Assembly: GCA_018700895.1 (NCBI GenBank)
Contig: JABIUV010000052.1
Coordinates: 1-64,000 of the forward strand
DNA length: 64,000 bases
Reading direction: 5' to 3'
Origin: Bacteroidota bacterium
GTDB lineage: Bacteria > Bacteroidota > Bacteroidia > NS11-12g > UBA9320
The position numbers were made by a program, and so were the translations under genes. The notes under the pieces are model-generated. The model searched no databases, was not told the origin of the DNA, and saw only the letters and a list, made by a program, of their open reading frames with translations. The first letter of the stretch is position 1; the number at the start of each line of letters is the position of its first letter. This document shows, one piece after another, positions 36,337 to 45,675 of this stretch.

Positions 36337-37365
36337 TTACTCCACGTACAGTCCTTTTAGCTCATTTGCCTCCTCGTAGATAAGATAGGCCGACAATGTA
36401 CTATCTTGTTCTATTATTTTAACGGACTCTTCCAATCCTAAAACCATACATGCAGTAGCGTACGCATCTGCTACTGCACAATCATCGTGCAGTATGCTCG
36501 CACTTTTCAGATTATTAATTACAGGTTTACCTGTTCTCGGGTCTAGCGTATGTCCTATAAGTTTACCTTCTACCACATAAAAGTTTTGATAGTTTCCGCT
36601 TGTTGCCAGAGCGGTATTTTCTAATTGTAATATGGTGAAATAATCATCACTTCGGGCTTCGAGTAGCGGCACATTTATGCCTATTTTCCAAGATTCACCT
36701 GCTGCGTTTTGTCCCTTTAGTTTCATCTCTCCCCCTACTTCTACCATGTATTGAGATATCCCATTTGCGTACAAATAGTCACCTATAATATCTACTAGAT
36801 AACCTTTGGCTATGGCGTTAAAATTAAGCTGAATGAACGAATCTAATTTATACGGGAAACCATTCTCGTCAAACTGAATATTTTGCATCCCCTTGTGCAA
36901 CATTGCATAGGAAACTGCAGTACTGTCCATGTATTCCTCTGCTTTTTTGGCACGTGCGTACTCATCAAACAGGAGCTTAGCACTGGGGTCAAACGCCCCC
37001 GAACAACCATTGTTAATGCCATTACTCAGGCTCACCATCTTCACAAAATGTTGCATATCGCTCATAAAGTACTTGGCATCGTCTGGGTTTTGCCATAAGT
37101 CCGCGTTATTCTCATTAAACGAAGCAAGAAGCGAACGCTTGGTGTAGGTGGATAGAGCGTGATTCATAGAGAATACTATAGAATCCAACTTTTGTGAGAT
37201 ACTGTCAATCGGTGCTCCGACGTAGGTAATATGATAAGTAGTACCGAGTGCATTGCCTACAACTTTGTACTCTTTTTCTTTGTTGCCCAGAGAACAAGAT
37301 ACAAGAAAAAGTATCATAAAAAAAAGGCAGATTACTCTGCCTTGTGATAAATTATTGATATTCAT
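36337..37365 (-). CDS. apbE: FAD:protein FMN transferase (ApbE)
   Basis: Periplasmic, Mg-dependent flavinyltransferase that attaches FMN covalently to Thr of NqrB and NqrC. 342 residues, with a lipoprotein signal (MILFLVSCSLG), the FAD region GCSGAFDPSAKLL, LNFNAIAKGYLVDIIGDYL, EVGGEMKLKG, and C-terminal DDCAVADAYATACMVLG holding the metal ligands. It is the last gene of the nqr operon, 23 bases after nqrF, near its substrates. Confidence 0.95.
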   Translation of the reverse strand: MNINNLSQGRVICLFFMILFLVSCSLGNKEKEYKVVGNALGTTYHITYVGAPIDSISQKLDSIVFSMNHALSTYTKRSLLASFNENNADLWQNPDDAKYFMSDMQHFVKMVSLSNGINNGCSGAFDPSAKLLFDEYARAKKAEEYMDSTAVSYAMLHKGMQNIQFDENGFPYKLDSFIQLNFNAIAKGYLVDIIGDYLYANGISQYMVEVGGEMKLKGQNAAGESWKIGINVPLLEARSDDYFTILQLENTALATSGNYQNFYVVEGKLIGHTLDPRTGKPVINNLKSASILHDDCAVADAYATACMVLGLEESVKIIEQDSTLSAYLIYEEANELKGLYVE

Positions 37366-37388
37366 TTTTCGAATATTAGTTGGCGGTA

Positions 37389-38711
37389 TTATCCCCCGAA
37401 ATCGTCAAATGCTACGTTCTCTGGTGGAACTCCCCAGTCATCACACATCTTAAGAACCGCTTGGTTCATTAGTGGAGGACCACAGAAATAGAACTCAATA
37501 TCTTCTGGAGCTTCGTGCTTCGTTAGATACTCATCTATCACAGCCTGGTGTACAAACCCTGCAAATCCATCTCCTTCCGTATCGTTTACGTCTTTTTTCA
37601 ATACCCAATTGTCTTCTGGCATTGCATCTGAAAGCACTACAAAGAATTTAAAGTTAGGGAACTCAGCCGCAATTTTATTGAAGTGGTCTAAGTAGAATAA
37701 CTCTCGCTTAGATCGTCCACCGTACCAATAAGTTACTTTTCTACCTGTTTTCAAAGTATGGAACAAATGGAACAAGTGAGAACGCATTGGAGCCATTCCT
37801 GCTCCACCACCTATATAAAGCATTTCGGCATCTGTTTCTTTGATAAAGAACTCACCGTAAGGTCCAGATATAGTAACCTTATCTCCTGGCTTACAGCCAA
37901 ATACATAAGATGAACAAAGTCCCGGATTTACATCCATCCACTTATTGTTTTTCCTATCCCAAGGTGGCGTTGCTATACGAATGTTAAGCATTACGATATT
38001 ACCTTCTGCTGGGTGGTTGGCCATAGAATATGCTCTAAAGATCGTTTCATCATTCACCATCTTCAGGTCCCAAAGACCATATTTATCCCACTCAGACTTA
38101 AAGTCCATTGGGTCTCTTCCTAACTCTACTAGCTCTGGATGAGCTGTAATATCAATATCAGAGAAATTGACCGTGATAGGTGGTACATCTACTTGAATGT
38201 ATCCTCCCGCTTCAAAATCAAGATTTTCTCCCTCTGGAAGTCTAACTACAAATTCTTTTATAAACGATGCCACGTTGTAATTAGATACAACCTCACACTC
38301 CCACTTCTTGATACCGAACACTTCTTCTGGCACTTCTACCACCATGTTCTCTTTTACCTTCACTTGGCAAGCAAGTCTCCAGTTATCTTTTTGCTCACGT
38401 CTTTTGATGTGACCAGTTTCTGTAGGTAGTATTTCTCCTCCGCCTTCGTGTACTTGGCACTTGCACATTGCACAAGTTCCACCTCCACCACAGGCAGATG
38501 GTAAGAATAAGTCAGCTTGTTGTAGTGCCCCTAGTAGTGTACCACCGGCCTCTACTTCTACTTCTCTCTCTCCGTTTATCGTTAGTTTTACAGCACCTTG
38601 ATTTACCAATCTTTTGGCAGCAACTACGAGCATAGTTACGAGTAAGATGATTATCAGCGTAAAAACAATCGCTGCTAATATGATAACTTTTGTATTGACT
38701 AATAATAACAT
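37389..38711 (-). CDS. nqrF: Na+-NQR subunit F (NADH dehydrogenase, 2Fe-2S and FAD)
   Basis: Electron entry subunit. 440 residues: N-terminal membrane helix ([20 protein letters not shown]), a ferredoxin domain with Cys74, Cys80, Cys83 and Cys115, then the ferredoxin-reductase-type FAD domain ([10 protein letters not shown]) and NADH-binding part ([25 protein letters not shown]). Conserved C-terminal NVAFDDFGG. Two bases after nqrE. Confidence 0.97.
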   Translation of the reverse strand: MLLLVNTKVIILAAIVFTLIIILLVTMLVVAAKRLVNQGAVKLTINGEREVEVEAGGTLLGALQQADLFLPSACGGGGTCAMCKCQVHEGGGEILPTETGHIKRREQKDNWRLACQVKVKENMVVEVPEEVFGIKKWECEVVSNYNVASFIKEFVVRLPEGENLDFEAGGYIQVDVPPITVNFSDIDITAHPELVELGRDPMDFKSEWDKYGLWDLKMVNDETIFRAYSMANHPAEGNIVMLNIRIATPPWDRKNNKWMDVNPGLCSSYVFGCKPGDKVTISGPYGEFFIKETDAEMLYIGGGAGMAPMRSHLFHLFHTLKTGRKVTYWYGGRSKRELFYLDHFNKIAAEFPNFKFFVVLSDAMPEDNWVLKKDVNDTEGDGFAGFVHQAVIDEYLTKHEAPEDIEFYFCGPPLMNQAVLKMCDDWGVPPENVAFDDFGG

Positions 38712-38713
38712 AC

Positions 38714-39436
38714 TTATTCTTCTATCTTAGTTGTTTGTATAACAACAGCATCGCTGCTTTGGTTCTCTACTGTTGACACTTCTTCCTTCGGTTGATCGTC
38801 CAAACGTTGGAAAGGCAACTTAAATCCTTGGAAACTCATAAATCCAAGTGCCATAAGTCCTACTATGATGAATGTAATACCTAATCCTCTTAGTGGTTTT
38901 GGCACATCGCTATAAGCCATTTTTTCTCTAATTGCTGCTAGTGACACTACTGCTAGAAACCATCCAATACCTGAACCTAACCCGAACACTGTAGCCTCTG
39001 CTAAGTCGTACTCTCTTGTTGGCAAGAAAAGTGCAGCTCCTAGTATAGAGCAGTTTACCGCTATAAGAGGTAAGAAAATACCCAGTGAGTTGTATAATGC
39101 TGGAGAAAACTTCTCAATTACCATCTCCGTAAGCTGTACAAACGCTGCTACTATGGCAATGAATACTATAAACTTAAGCACCTCTAAATCTATCTCTGCC
39201 AACTCAGGGCTTATCCACGTAAGAGCACCTTCTTTGAGTAGCATATTATAGGCCAACCAGTTCAATGGAACCGTGATAGCAAGTACAAATATTACAGCTG
39301 CTCCAAGACCAGCTGCTGTCTTATATTTTTTAGATACCGCAAGGTACGAGCACATACCAAGGAAGTAAGCAAAAATCATATTGTCTATGAAAATTGCATC
39401 TATAAAAATTCTTAATAAATTTTCGAAATATCCCAT
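38714..39436 (-). CDS. nqrE: Na+-NQR subunit E
   Basis: Membrane subunit that with NqrD forms the intramembrane Fe-S site and part of the Na+ path. 240 residues, six helices, conserved Cys in [11 protein letters not shown] and [12 protein letters not shown]. Usual length is about 200: this one has an extra soluble C-terminal tail after [11 protein letters not shown], rich in Gln, Glu, Ser and Val. Confidence 0.95.
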   Translation of the reverse strand: MGYFENLLRIFIDAIFIDNMIFAYFLGMCSYLAVSKKYKTAAGLGAAVIFVLAITVPLNWLAYNMLLKEGALTWISPELAEIDLEVLKFIVFIAIVAAFVQLTEMVIEKFSPALYNSLGIFLPLIAVNCSILGAALFLPTREYDLAEATVFGLGSGIGWFLAVVSLAAIREKMAYSDVPKPLRGLGITFIIVGLMALGFMSFQGFKLPFQRLDDQPKEEVSTVENQSSDAVVIQTTKIEE

Positions 39437-39457
39437 TTAATCTTTTCCTTTAAAATT

Positions 39458-40099
39458 TTAATCCTCTACGTAACCGCTTCTTGCTCTGAGTACCCAAATA
39501 ATTACTCCGAGAATAATACAAGCTGCTGCTGGCGTTGCAAAAAAACCATTAGCAACATACCACTCTTTACTCAATATGACTTGACCAAATAATTTGCCCG
39601 CACCAAATAATTCTCTTACAAAAGCGATAGCTATGATAATCCATCCATAACCTACAGCGTTACCCACACCATCTAAGAATGAATCCCAAGGCTTATTGCC
39701 TAGTGCAAATGCCTCTAATCTACCCATTACGATACAATTGGTAATAATCAAACCTACGAATACCGATAGAGCTTTAGACTGTTCGTAAGCAAATGCTCTT
39801 AATACTTGGTCTACCACTGCAACCAAAGAGGCTACTACTACTAGTTGTACGATAATTCTAATTCTGTTAGGAATGGTATTTCTTAATGCGGATATAATAA
39901 CGTTAGCCATTACCAATACGAAGAACACTGCTATGGCCATAATCACTGTACCTTCTAAGGCTATGGTAACTGCTAGAGCCGAACATATTCCAAGTACTTG
40001 GATCGTAATTGGATTATCTGAATCCATTGGATTACTTAAGAGCTCTTTTCTCTTTTTACTCAGAAGAGGTTCTGATTTCTTTTCTATATTATCACTCAT
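39458..40099 (-). CDS. nqrD: Na+-NQR subunit D
   Basis: Homologue and partner of NqrE in the membrane. 213 residues, six helices with conserved Cys in LGICSALAVT and IITNCIVMGRLEAFA, the Fe-S cluster ligands. A charged N-terminal extension (about 25 residues) precedes TM1. Its ATG overlaps the nqrC stop by one base. Confidence 0.96.
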   Translation of the reverse strand: MSDNIEKKSEPLLSKKRKELLSNPMDSDNPITIQVLGICSALAVTIALEGTVIMAIAVFFVLVMANVIISALRNTIPNRIRIIVQLVVVASLVAVVDQVLRAFAYEQSKALSVFVGLIITNCIVMGRLEAFALGNKPWDSFLDGVGNAVGYGWIIIAIAFVRELFGAGKLFGQVILSKEWYVANGFFATPAAACIILGVIIWVLRARSGYVED

Positions 40100-40842
40100 T
40101 ATTTGGTTCGTTTAGTTGTTAAGTAAGCCTTATATAAATTCATATAGCTATCAAGCATAGCATTTACACCAACAGCTGTTATGGTTGCACCACTAAGTCC
40201 GTCTACTTTATTGGTATATGAGCTATAGTCTACACCTTCTCCTTTTTGAAAATCTGGTGCATCTAACACCTCACTAGCGTACGATACTTTTTTGCCCTCA
40301 AATCTTGATTGCACCTCGCGGTCTGTAATACGAGCACCTAGTCCTGGAGTTTCCCCCTTATGGTCAAATACAATACCTCTAATGGTCTCTGCATCACCTT
40401 CTAATGCTACAAAAGCCCATACGTTGTCCCAAAGGCCGTTACCGTAAGTTGGCAATACATAAGACAGAACTTCACTAGGATTATCTGCCTTACCCACTAC
40501 GTATACCGGCAGGTTTCTGGTAGTCACATCTTTTTTCTTGTATTCTTTAAAAATAGAAAGTTTAGCCTCTTCGGCATCTGTTGGCTCACCTTTTGAGTTT
40601 ACCATTTCTACCTTTACTACATTATTGTACAATGCAGTAACTTCCGGTCCAGTCATTCCTGCGAGAGCATCAGCTCCCATTCCGGCCTTGAGTATAAATT
40701 GTTGTTTCTCTAACAATTTAGCTGCTTTTTGTCTGTCTTTTAGTCCTTCCGAAACAAAAGCGAGTAATGTTCCGCATACTAAAGTCAACATTATGGCATA
40801 GCCAAAAATGTATCCGTTCGAATTTTTATTAAGCTTTGACAC
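40099..40842 (-). CDS. nqrC: Na+-NQR subunit C (FMN-carrying)
   Basis: Periplasmic FMN-binding subunit anchored by an N-terminal helix (YIFGYAIMLTLVCGTLLAFV). 247 residues. The flavinylation motif LSGAT ends at Thr220, the residue that ApbE modifies. GETPGLGARI is conserved among NqrC/RnfG proteins. Overlaps the nqrB end by 14 bases. Confidence 0.96.
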   Translation of the reverse strand: MSKLNKNSNGYIFGYAIMLTLVCGTLLAFVSEGLKDRQKAAKLLEKQQFILKAGMGADALAGMTGPEVTALYNNVVKVEMVNSKGEPTDAEEAKLSIFKEYKKKDVTTRNLPVYVVGKADNPSEVLSYVLPTYGNGLWDNVWAFVALEGDAETIRGIVFDHKGETPGLGARITDREVQSRFEGKKVSYASEVLDAPDFQKGEGVDYSSYTNKVDGLSGATITAVGVNAMLDSYMNLYKAYLTTKRTK

Positions 40843-42007
40843 GTTTTAATCTCATTTTAATGTTAGACTGAACTACATAGTAGTCTATAAGTGGAGCAAA
40901 TACATTCATCAGAAGTATTGCCATCATAATTCCCTCCGGATAACCTGGATTGTAAACTCTAATAAGTACCGTAATTACACCTATAAAGAATCCATAAATC
41001 CATTTTCCGCGTGTGGTTTGTGCAGCTGACACAGGGTCTGTAGCCATAAATACAGCTCCAAACATAAATCCTCCTATGATCAGGTGATACCACGCTGGCA
41101 TATCATACCACGCATTGCCTCCTACTAAATTGAGGATCGCACCCATTGCCAAGCCTCCTAAAATGGTGCTCAACATTATTCTCCAGCTACCTATACCTGT
41201 TGCTATTAAGAATACCGCACCTATAAGAATGGCTATTACTGAAGTTTCGGCAACAGAACCTGGAATCGTACCATATATACTATCCATAGCTCCTGTACCC
41301 CAAGAGAATAAACTATCACTCCAACCCGATCCGTCTGCCGATGCAGATGCAATGTTTCCTAAGGTTGTAGCTCCCGAATATCCTTCTACGGCTGCTTGGT
41401 CGCCCAATGGTACCCAACATTTTTCACCACTCATTTCTGGTGTGTAGCCTATGTATAAAAACATACGAGCCGTAAGAGCAGGATTGAGCAAGTTCATTCC
41501 TGTTCCACCGAACACTTCTTTTCCTATAACTACAGCAAATGCCGTAGCAACACCAACCATCCATAATGGAACATCCACAGGCATCACCATAGGAATAAGC
41601 AATCCTGAAACAAGGAATCCTTCATTCACTGGATGTCCTTTGAACTGGGCAAAAGCCATTTCTATTGCCAAGCCTACACCATAAGACACGATGATAAGTG
41701 GCAATGTCTGTAACAGTCCGTGCCAGAAATTCTCAAGCAAGGTAGCTTCCGCTCCCGTAGCTCTGTGAAACTGGTAACCTAAATTCCACATACCAAAAAG
41801 TAAAGCTGGAATTAAGGCAATCACCACAAAGAACATCGTTCTTTTGAGGTCTATACCATCTTTTATGTGTGCTCCACCTTTTGTAGTGTGGTTTGGCACA
41901 AATAAGAATGTCTCTATTGCATCAAATGTAGAATGCAAGAAACTAAGCTTTCCTCCTTCTGAGAAGTGAGGTTTTAGTAAGTCTACTTTATCTCTTAAAA
42001 ACTTCAT
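40829..42007 (-). CDS. nqrB: Na+-NQR subunit B
   Basis: Main membrane subunit, with riboflavin, covalent FMN and the quinone site; the Na+ channel. 392 residues, about ten helices. Flavinylation motif YSGATT at residues 210-215 with the probable FMN-Thr214. KEVFGGTGMNLLNPALTAR and FMFGAVFMATDPVSAAQT are family blocks. One base after nqrA. Confidence 0.96.
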   Translation of the reverse strand: MKFLRDKVDLLKPHFSEGGKLSFLHSTFDAIETFLFVPNHTTKGGAHIKDGIDLKRTMFFVVIALIPALLFGMWNLGYQFHRATGAEATLLENFWHGLLQTLPLIIVSYGVGLAIEMAFAQFKGHPVNEGFLVSGLLIPMVMPVDVPLWMVGVATAFAVVIGKEVFGGTGMNLLNPALTARMFLYIGYTPEMSGEKCWVPLGDQAAVEGYSGATTLGNIASASADGSGWSDSLFSWGTGAMDSIYGTIPGSVAETSVIAILIGAVFLIATGIGSWRIMLSTILGGLAMGAILNLVGGNAWYDMPAWYHLIIGGFMFGAVFMATDPVSAAQTTRGKWIYGFFIGVITVLIRVYNPGYPEGIMMAILLMNVFAPLIDYYVVQSNIKMRLKRVKA

Positions 42008-42008
42008 A

Positions 42009-43355
42009 TTAACTTTCGTCTGCCATTAATTGTAAACCTTCTGATAATACTCGTTGTACTGCGATTTTAGATGTACATACAAATTCGCAAAGTGCCATAT
42101 CTTCTTCTATCACCTCATAGATTCCCAGGTTTTCCATAAGCTCAAGATCCTTAGCCATCACCGCTTTCACAAGCTGCTGTGGCATAATATCCATTGGCAG
42201 TACTTTTTCGTATTCTCCAGTTACCACATAAGCTCTCTCTTCTCCGTGAGGATTGGTATTGGCTTTGAATGTCTTTTTGAAGAATTTAGAAAATGGCAAT
42301 GATGAACTTAAGGTAGGTCTCGGGTAAGATGGGAATAACCACCCTAGCATTTCATATTGATCTCCCTCTGGTATTACAGAAATTTGATTATCTCCAAATC
42401 CTAAGTAACCTTCTTCTGATATATGAGAACCTGTAAGCACGTTGCCGCTTATTACTCTTACGTTGTCTTGTTTCAGATTATCTACCAGTAACGTATTTAC
42501 ACTTGCTCCAAGGCGAGTGCGGTAATACGCTGGCTTACTCACTTCTGAACCAGCTAGAGCTACAACTTGCTCAAGATTGGCAATCCCTGTTGCGAAGAAT
42601 TTACCAATAAAAGCTACGTGCTGTGGCTTGATTGTCCATACCACATCACCTTTATTGATAGGATCTATATTATTGATTTGCACGCCAACTAGCCCACTTG
42701 GGTGTGGACCACTAAACTCCGTAGTTTGAACACCTGTTACTTTAGCATATACATCAGAGCTTTTGTTCGCATGTACGTTCAAATGAACGGCACCATCCGT
42801 TAGCATTTTCAGGATATCAAAACCTATTTTTAAGTTTTCTTCCTCTCCTTTTAGCGTGATGTTAAGATCGGCAGCTAGAGGAGCCGAGTCAAATCCAGAA
42901 ACGTGGATCGCCTTTGGTGAAACATCCGTATCAGCAATAACCCCAAATGGTCGCTGTACAATGAATGGCCACAAACCAGCTTCAAGCATTAAAGCCTTCA
43001 CTTCGTCTCTCGACTTGCCTGCATATCCAGAAGTATCGAAGCTCTTGTAGCTTACATCTGCATCTGCCTTCACTTTTACTTCTAGTATTGCTCTTCTATC
43101 TCCTCTTACTATTTCTGCTACCTCACCACTTACTGGCGAAGTAAAAAATATAGCACTATTGCCCTTATCGACAAATAGACAGTCTCCTGCTTTCACCTTA
43201 TCTCCTTGCTTTACACTTAGCTTTGGAATAAGGCCTTTGAAATCACCTGGCTTAATAGCGTAGGTGGCAGGAGCAGATACGTTATGAACGGTGTTATCGG
43301 GTCGCCCCTCCAACGCTATGTCCATACCGCGTTTAATTTTTACATTTTTACCCAT
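42009..43355 (-). CDS. nqrA: Na+-NQR subunit A
   Basis: Cytosolic subunit at the quinone side of the complex. 448 residues with the N-terminal biotinyl-lipoyl-like domain (GLIPKLSVKQGDKVKAGD ... VSGEVAEIVRGDRRAILEV) and the FSGPHPSGLVGVQI and GSHISEEGYLGFGDNQI motifs. First gene of nqrABCDEF-apbE; promoter box 22 bases upstream. Confidence 0.97.
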   Translation of the reverse strand: MGKNVKIKRGMDIALEGRPDNTVHNVSAPATYAIKPGDFKGLIPKLSVKQGDKVKAGDCLFVDKGNSAIFFTSPVSGEVAEIVRGDRRAILEVKVKADADVSYKSFDTSGYAGKSRDEVKALMLEAGLWPFIVQRPFGVIADTDVSPKAIHVSGFDSAPLAADLNITLKGEEENLKIGFDILKMLTDGAVHLNVHANKSSDVYAKVTGVQTTEFSGPHPSGLVGVQINNIDPINKGDVVWTIKPQHVAFIGKFFATGIANLEQVVALAGSEVSKPAYYRTRLGASVNTLLVDNLKQDNVRVISGNVLTGSHISEEGYLGFGDNQISVIPEGDQYEMLGWLFPSYPRPTLSSSLPFSKFFKKTFKANTNPHGEERAYVVTGEYEKVLPMDIMPQQLVKAVMAKDLELMENLGIYEVIEEDMALCEFVCTSKIAVQRVLSEGLQLMADES

Positions 43356-43377
43356 GAAATGCTCTCTAATTTTGCTG

Positions 43378-43385
43378 CAAATGTA
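43378..43385 (-). promoter_or_regulatory. -7 box of nqr operon promoter
   Basis: TACATTTG on the minus strand, full consensus, giving a leader of about 16 bases before the nqrA ATG. Confidence 0.5.
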
Positions 43386-43581
43386 TTATTTTGGCTAAAC
43401 AATAAACACGCCTTTTGTAAGATTTATTCAGGCAGTAAAATTGGCACTGCTCAAGTTATATTACACCTCCGACAAATACGGCACAGAATCAAGAGAATCC
43501 CAGAATAGTATGAGGTTAGAAATGATACAAACATTTCATCAAATGCCTAGACAAAACTACTTAACCCACCTTTGGATTTCG

Positions 43582-44760
43582 TTACTCCTCTAACTCCTGA
43601 GCATACAAGCTTGGCTCCTTTCGCACCCCAAAGTAGAGGTAGAGTAAGGCCAATGTACTTACAACACCTACCAAAAGATAAACGTATGTGAGGTTTTCGA
43701 ATATGTTATTATAAACCGCAGCCGATACTATGGCACCAATAGCAATGCCTGCTTCCAAGGCAATAAACAAGGTAGCCATTGATCGCCCTGACTTGATGCC
43801 CTGTGCGACATCAACTGCCCAAGCAAACAGAGCTGGAGAATTGATGCCAGAAGCTATCCCGCAGGTAACAGCAGCTACATAGAAGAGATTTACATCTCTA
43901 AACGTGAGCAACACTGCGGACAAAATCCAGAAAGATGTACCTATTTTACAACTAAATATCCGTCCTTTAACATCGGATATTTTACCTGTAAACAGTCGTG
44001 TAACAACCGTCGCAACAGTCATAATGGAAATAAAAAGGCCTTTATTATCTATGCCCAAAGCAACAGAGTAATCGGGTATGAGTGTAATATTCACGCCAAA
44101 AAACACTACAGTAAGCAACATCAATATGGCTGGCTCCTTAGCACGTTTATCTATCACATCCGCAACACTTAATTTGAAATGCTCTTTTTTCAAGCGTTCA
44201 GGATTTGGTAAACTTTCTTTCATATTATAAATCAGTACTACCGACAGTAGAGCGAGCACTCCCGATAGATAGAACATTCCTGACAACCCGAGATATTTCA
44301 TAATACAACTGCTAATAGCATAACCACTCATCATCCCAATATTATTCATAATGCCTATAAGCCCCATAGCCTCTCCTCGCCTATCTGATGGTATAATATC
44401 AGCCAGGTAAGCTACCGTTCCTGTAGGCATAAAACCGGTACTCAATCCGTGAAAAAAACGCAATACTAAAAAGCCAAAAACAACCGTAAAAACAGGGTAT
44501 AAAAGGGACATCACGACGCATACTGCCCCACCAAATATCATAACTGGTTTTCGACCCATGGTATCTGCTAGTCGCCCACTAGTGGGGCGAGACAATCCTG
44601 CGGCAATCGTGAAAAGCCCAATCGTCCAACCTTTGTAGTCTTCACCACCCAGAGATGTGATATAGTCGGGCAACTCAGGTATAAGGATAGTAAAACTAAA
44701 AAAGAATAAAAAAGTACTAAGACATAATAGCCAAAACTGTGCAGAGTATCGTTGGAACAT
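43582..44760 (-). CDS. Major facilitator superfamily transporter (DHA1-like)
   Basis: A 392-residue inner-membrane transporter with 12 predicted helices. Motif A between TM2 and TM3 is clear: GRLADTMGRKPVMIFGG; a second copy-like element GKISDVKGRIFSCKIG sits in the second half. Most like drug:proton antiporters, but substrate cannot be inferred. A terminator separates it from the upstream small gene, and I see no good promoter in the short gap. Confidence 0.85.
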   Translation of the reverse strand: MFQRYSAQFWLLCLSTFLFFFSFTILIPELPDYITSLGGEDYKGWTIGLFTIAAGLSRPTSGRLADTMGRKPVMIFGGAVCVVMSLLYPVFTVVFGFLVLRFFHGLSTGFMPTGTVAYLADIIPSDRRGEAMGLIGIMNNIGMMSGYAISSCIMKYLGLSGMFYLSGVLALLSVVLIYNMKESLPNPERLKKEHFKLSVADVIDKRAKEPAILMLLTVVFFGVNITLIPDYSVALGIDNKGLFISIMTVATVVTRLFTGKISDVKGRIFSCKIGTSFWILSAVLLTFRDVNLFYVAAVTCGIASGINSPALFAWAVDVAQGIKSGRSMATLFIALEAGIAIGAIVSAAVYNNIFENLTYVYLLVGVVSTLALLYLYFGVRKEPSLYAQELEE

Positions 44761-44779
44761 TTTATTTACCTTGTACTAT

Positions 44780-44812
44780 AAAAAAAGGAGGTAATTGATA
44801 CCTCCTTTTTTT
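44780..44812 (-). terminator. Terminator overlapping the end of the small lysine-rich gene
   Basis: Perfect stem: AAAAAAAGGAGGTA (44780-44793) and TACCTCCTTTTTTT (44799-44812), loop of five. On the minus strand it ends the 44811-45095 gene, whose stop codon lies in the stem. Confidence 0.85.
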
Positions 44813-45095
44813 ATTTTTTCTTTTGTCTTGCTTTTATGAAGTCCTCAATTTCAGGAACTTTCTCGTACGATTTTCCATTCCAATAGCCCAAAAAATCAAC
44901 TGCTTGTGGCGATCTCGCTACGAGTTGTTTTATTTCAGGTATGGTATCTTTACTAATAAGTACATTCGTTTTCTGGTAATTCATAGAGTTACTCACCTTC
45001 ACCGTCACGTAGTAAGCAGGACGCTTCACTACCGGCTTGGTAGGTGGCCTACCCATCTTTTTTTTGTCTTCTTTTTTATCTTTCTTATTTGCCAT
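44811..45095 (-). CDS. Small lysine-rich protein with an AT-hook-like motif, unknown
   Basis: 94 residues, not a family I can name. The N-terminus is highly basic (ANKKDKKEDKKK) and leads into KKMGRPPTKPVVKRP, which resembles the AT-hook core (GRP flanked by basic residues and prolines) that binds the minor groove. The rest is a compact domain with YYVTVKVSNSMNYQKTNVLISK and VDFLGYWNGKSYEKVPEIEDFI. It has its own promoter and terminator. A nucleic-acid-related role is only a guess. Confidence 0.65.
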   Translation of the reverse strand: MANKKDKKEDKKKMGRPPTKPVVKRPAYYVTVKVSNSMNYQKTNVLISKDTIPEIKQLVARSPQAVDFLGYWNGKSYEKVPEIEDFIKARQKKK

Positions 45096-45126
45096 TGTGT
45101 TTCTTTAATTCAATTTGAAAACGCTG

Positions 45127-45134
45127 CAAACATA
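45127..45134 (-). promoter_or_regulatory. -7 box of the small lysine-rich gene
   Basis: TATGTTTG on the minus strand, full consensus, 31 bases before the ATG at 45095. Confidence 0.45.
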
Positions 45135-45145
45135 TCAAAGTTTGG

Positions 45146-45177
45146 TAAGTATCATAATTATTAAGTATCATAATTAT
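45146..45177. repeat. Perfect 16-bp tandem repeat downstream of rlmH
   Basis: TAAGTATCATAATTAT occurs twice head to tail. The inner AAGTATCATAA is the reverse complement of plus-strand bases 45218-45228, inside the last codons of rlmH. Confidence 0.8.
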
Positions 45178-45210
45178 ATTATCTTCATGTGGACTGAAGA
45201 TACTTTTTTT

Positions 45211-45675
45211 TTAGTCGTTATGATACTTGCCGCCATTCAAAATTGTAAATCCTCTGTAAAGCTGTTCTAAGAATATAGTACGTACCAAATGATGCGGAAA
45301 TGTGAGTTTGCTCAGGCTCCACTTAGCATTGCTCCTATCTTTCATTTTTTGTGAAAATCCAAAAGCTCCGCCTATAACAAAGGTTAATCCTGTATGATTT
45401 ACCAAAAGATGATTAAGCCGCTGAGCAAACTTCCTGCTCGAATACTCTTCCCCTCCTTCGTCCAATAATACTACATAATCATTTGCTCCTATGTGTTTGA
45501 ATAAATTTTGCTCTTCCATTTGCAGACATTCTTCTGCTACTTCAGATTTTTTAGAACTGGGCACCACTACATAATTTAATTTACAAAAGCGAGTGAGTCT
45601 TTTTGCATACTCTGCCTCACTTTGCAAATAGAACTTCTCTTTGGTTTGGCCTACTACGAGTAGCTTAACAGCCAT
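45211..45675 (-). CDS. rlmH: 23S rRNA pseudouridine1915 N3-methyltransferase RlmH
   Basis: SPOUT methyltransferase that modifies pseudouridine 1915 in helix 69 on 70S ribosomes. 154 residues, with LLDEGGEEYSSRKFAQRL, FVIGGAFGFSQ (knot region binding SAM) and the C-terminal FPHHLVRTIFLEQLYRGFTILNGGKYHND. The ATG overlaps the rng stop by one base (TAATG). Confidence 0.96.
   Translation of the reverse strand: MAVKLLVVGQTKEKFYLQSEAEYAKRLTRFCKLNYVVVPSSKKSEVAEECLQMEEQNLFKHIGANDYVVLLDEGGEEYSSRKFAQRLNHLLVNHTGLTFVIGGAFGFSQKMKDRSNAKWSLSKLTFPHHLVRTIFLEQLYRGFTILNGGKYHND

Noticed and set aside
45181..45208. ATCTTCA/TGAAGAT hairpin followed by T8 as a terminator
   Set aside because: The T-run lies on the plus strand, where no gene reads into it; in the rlmH direction the hairpin lacks a U-run.
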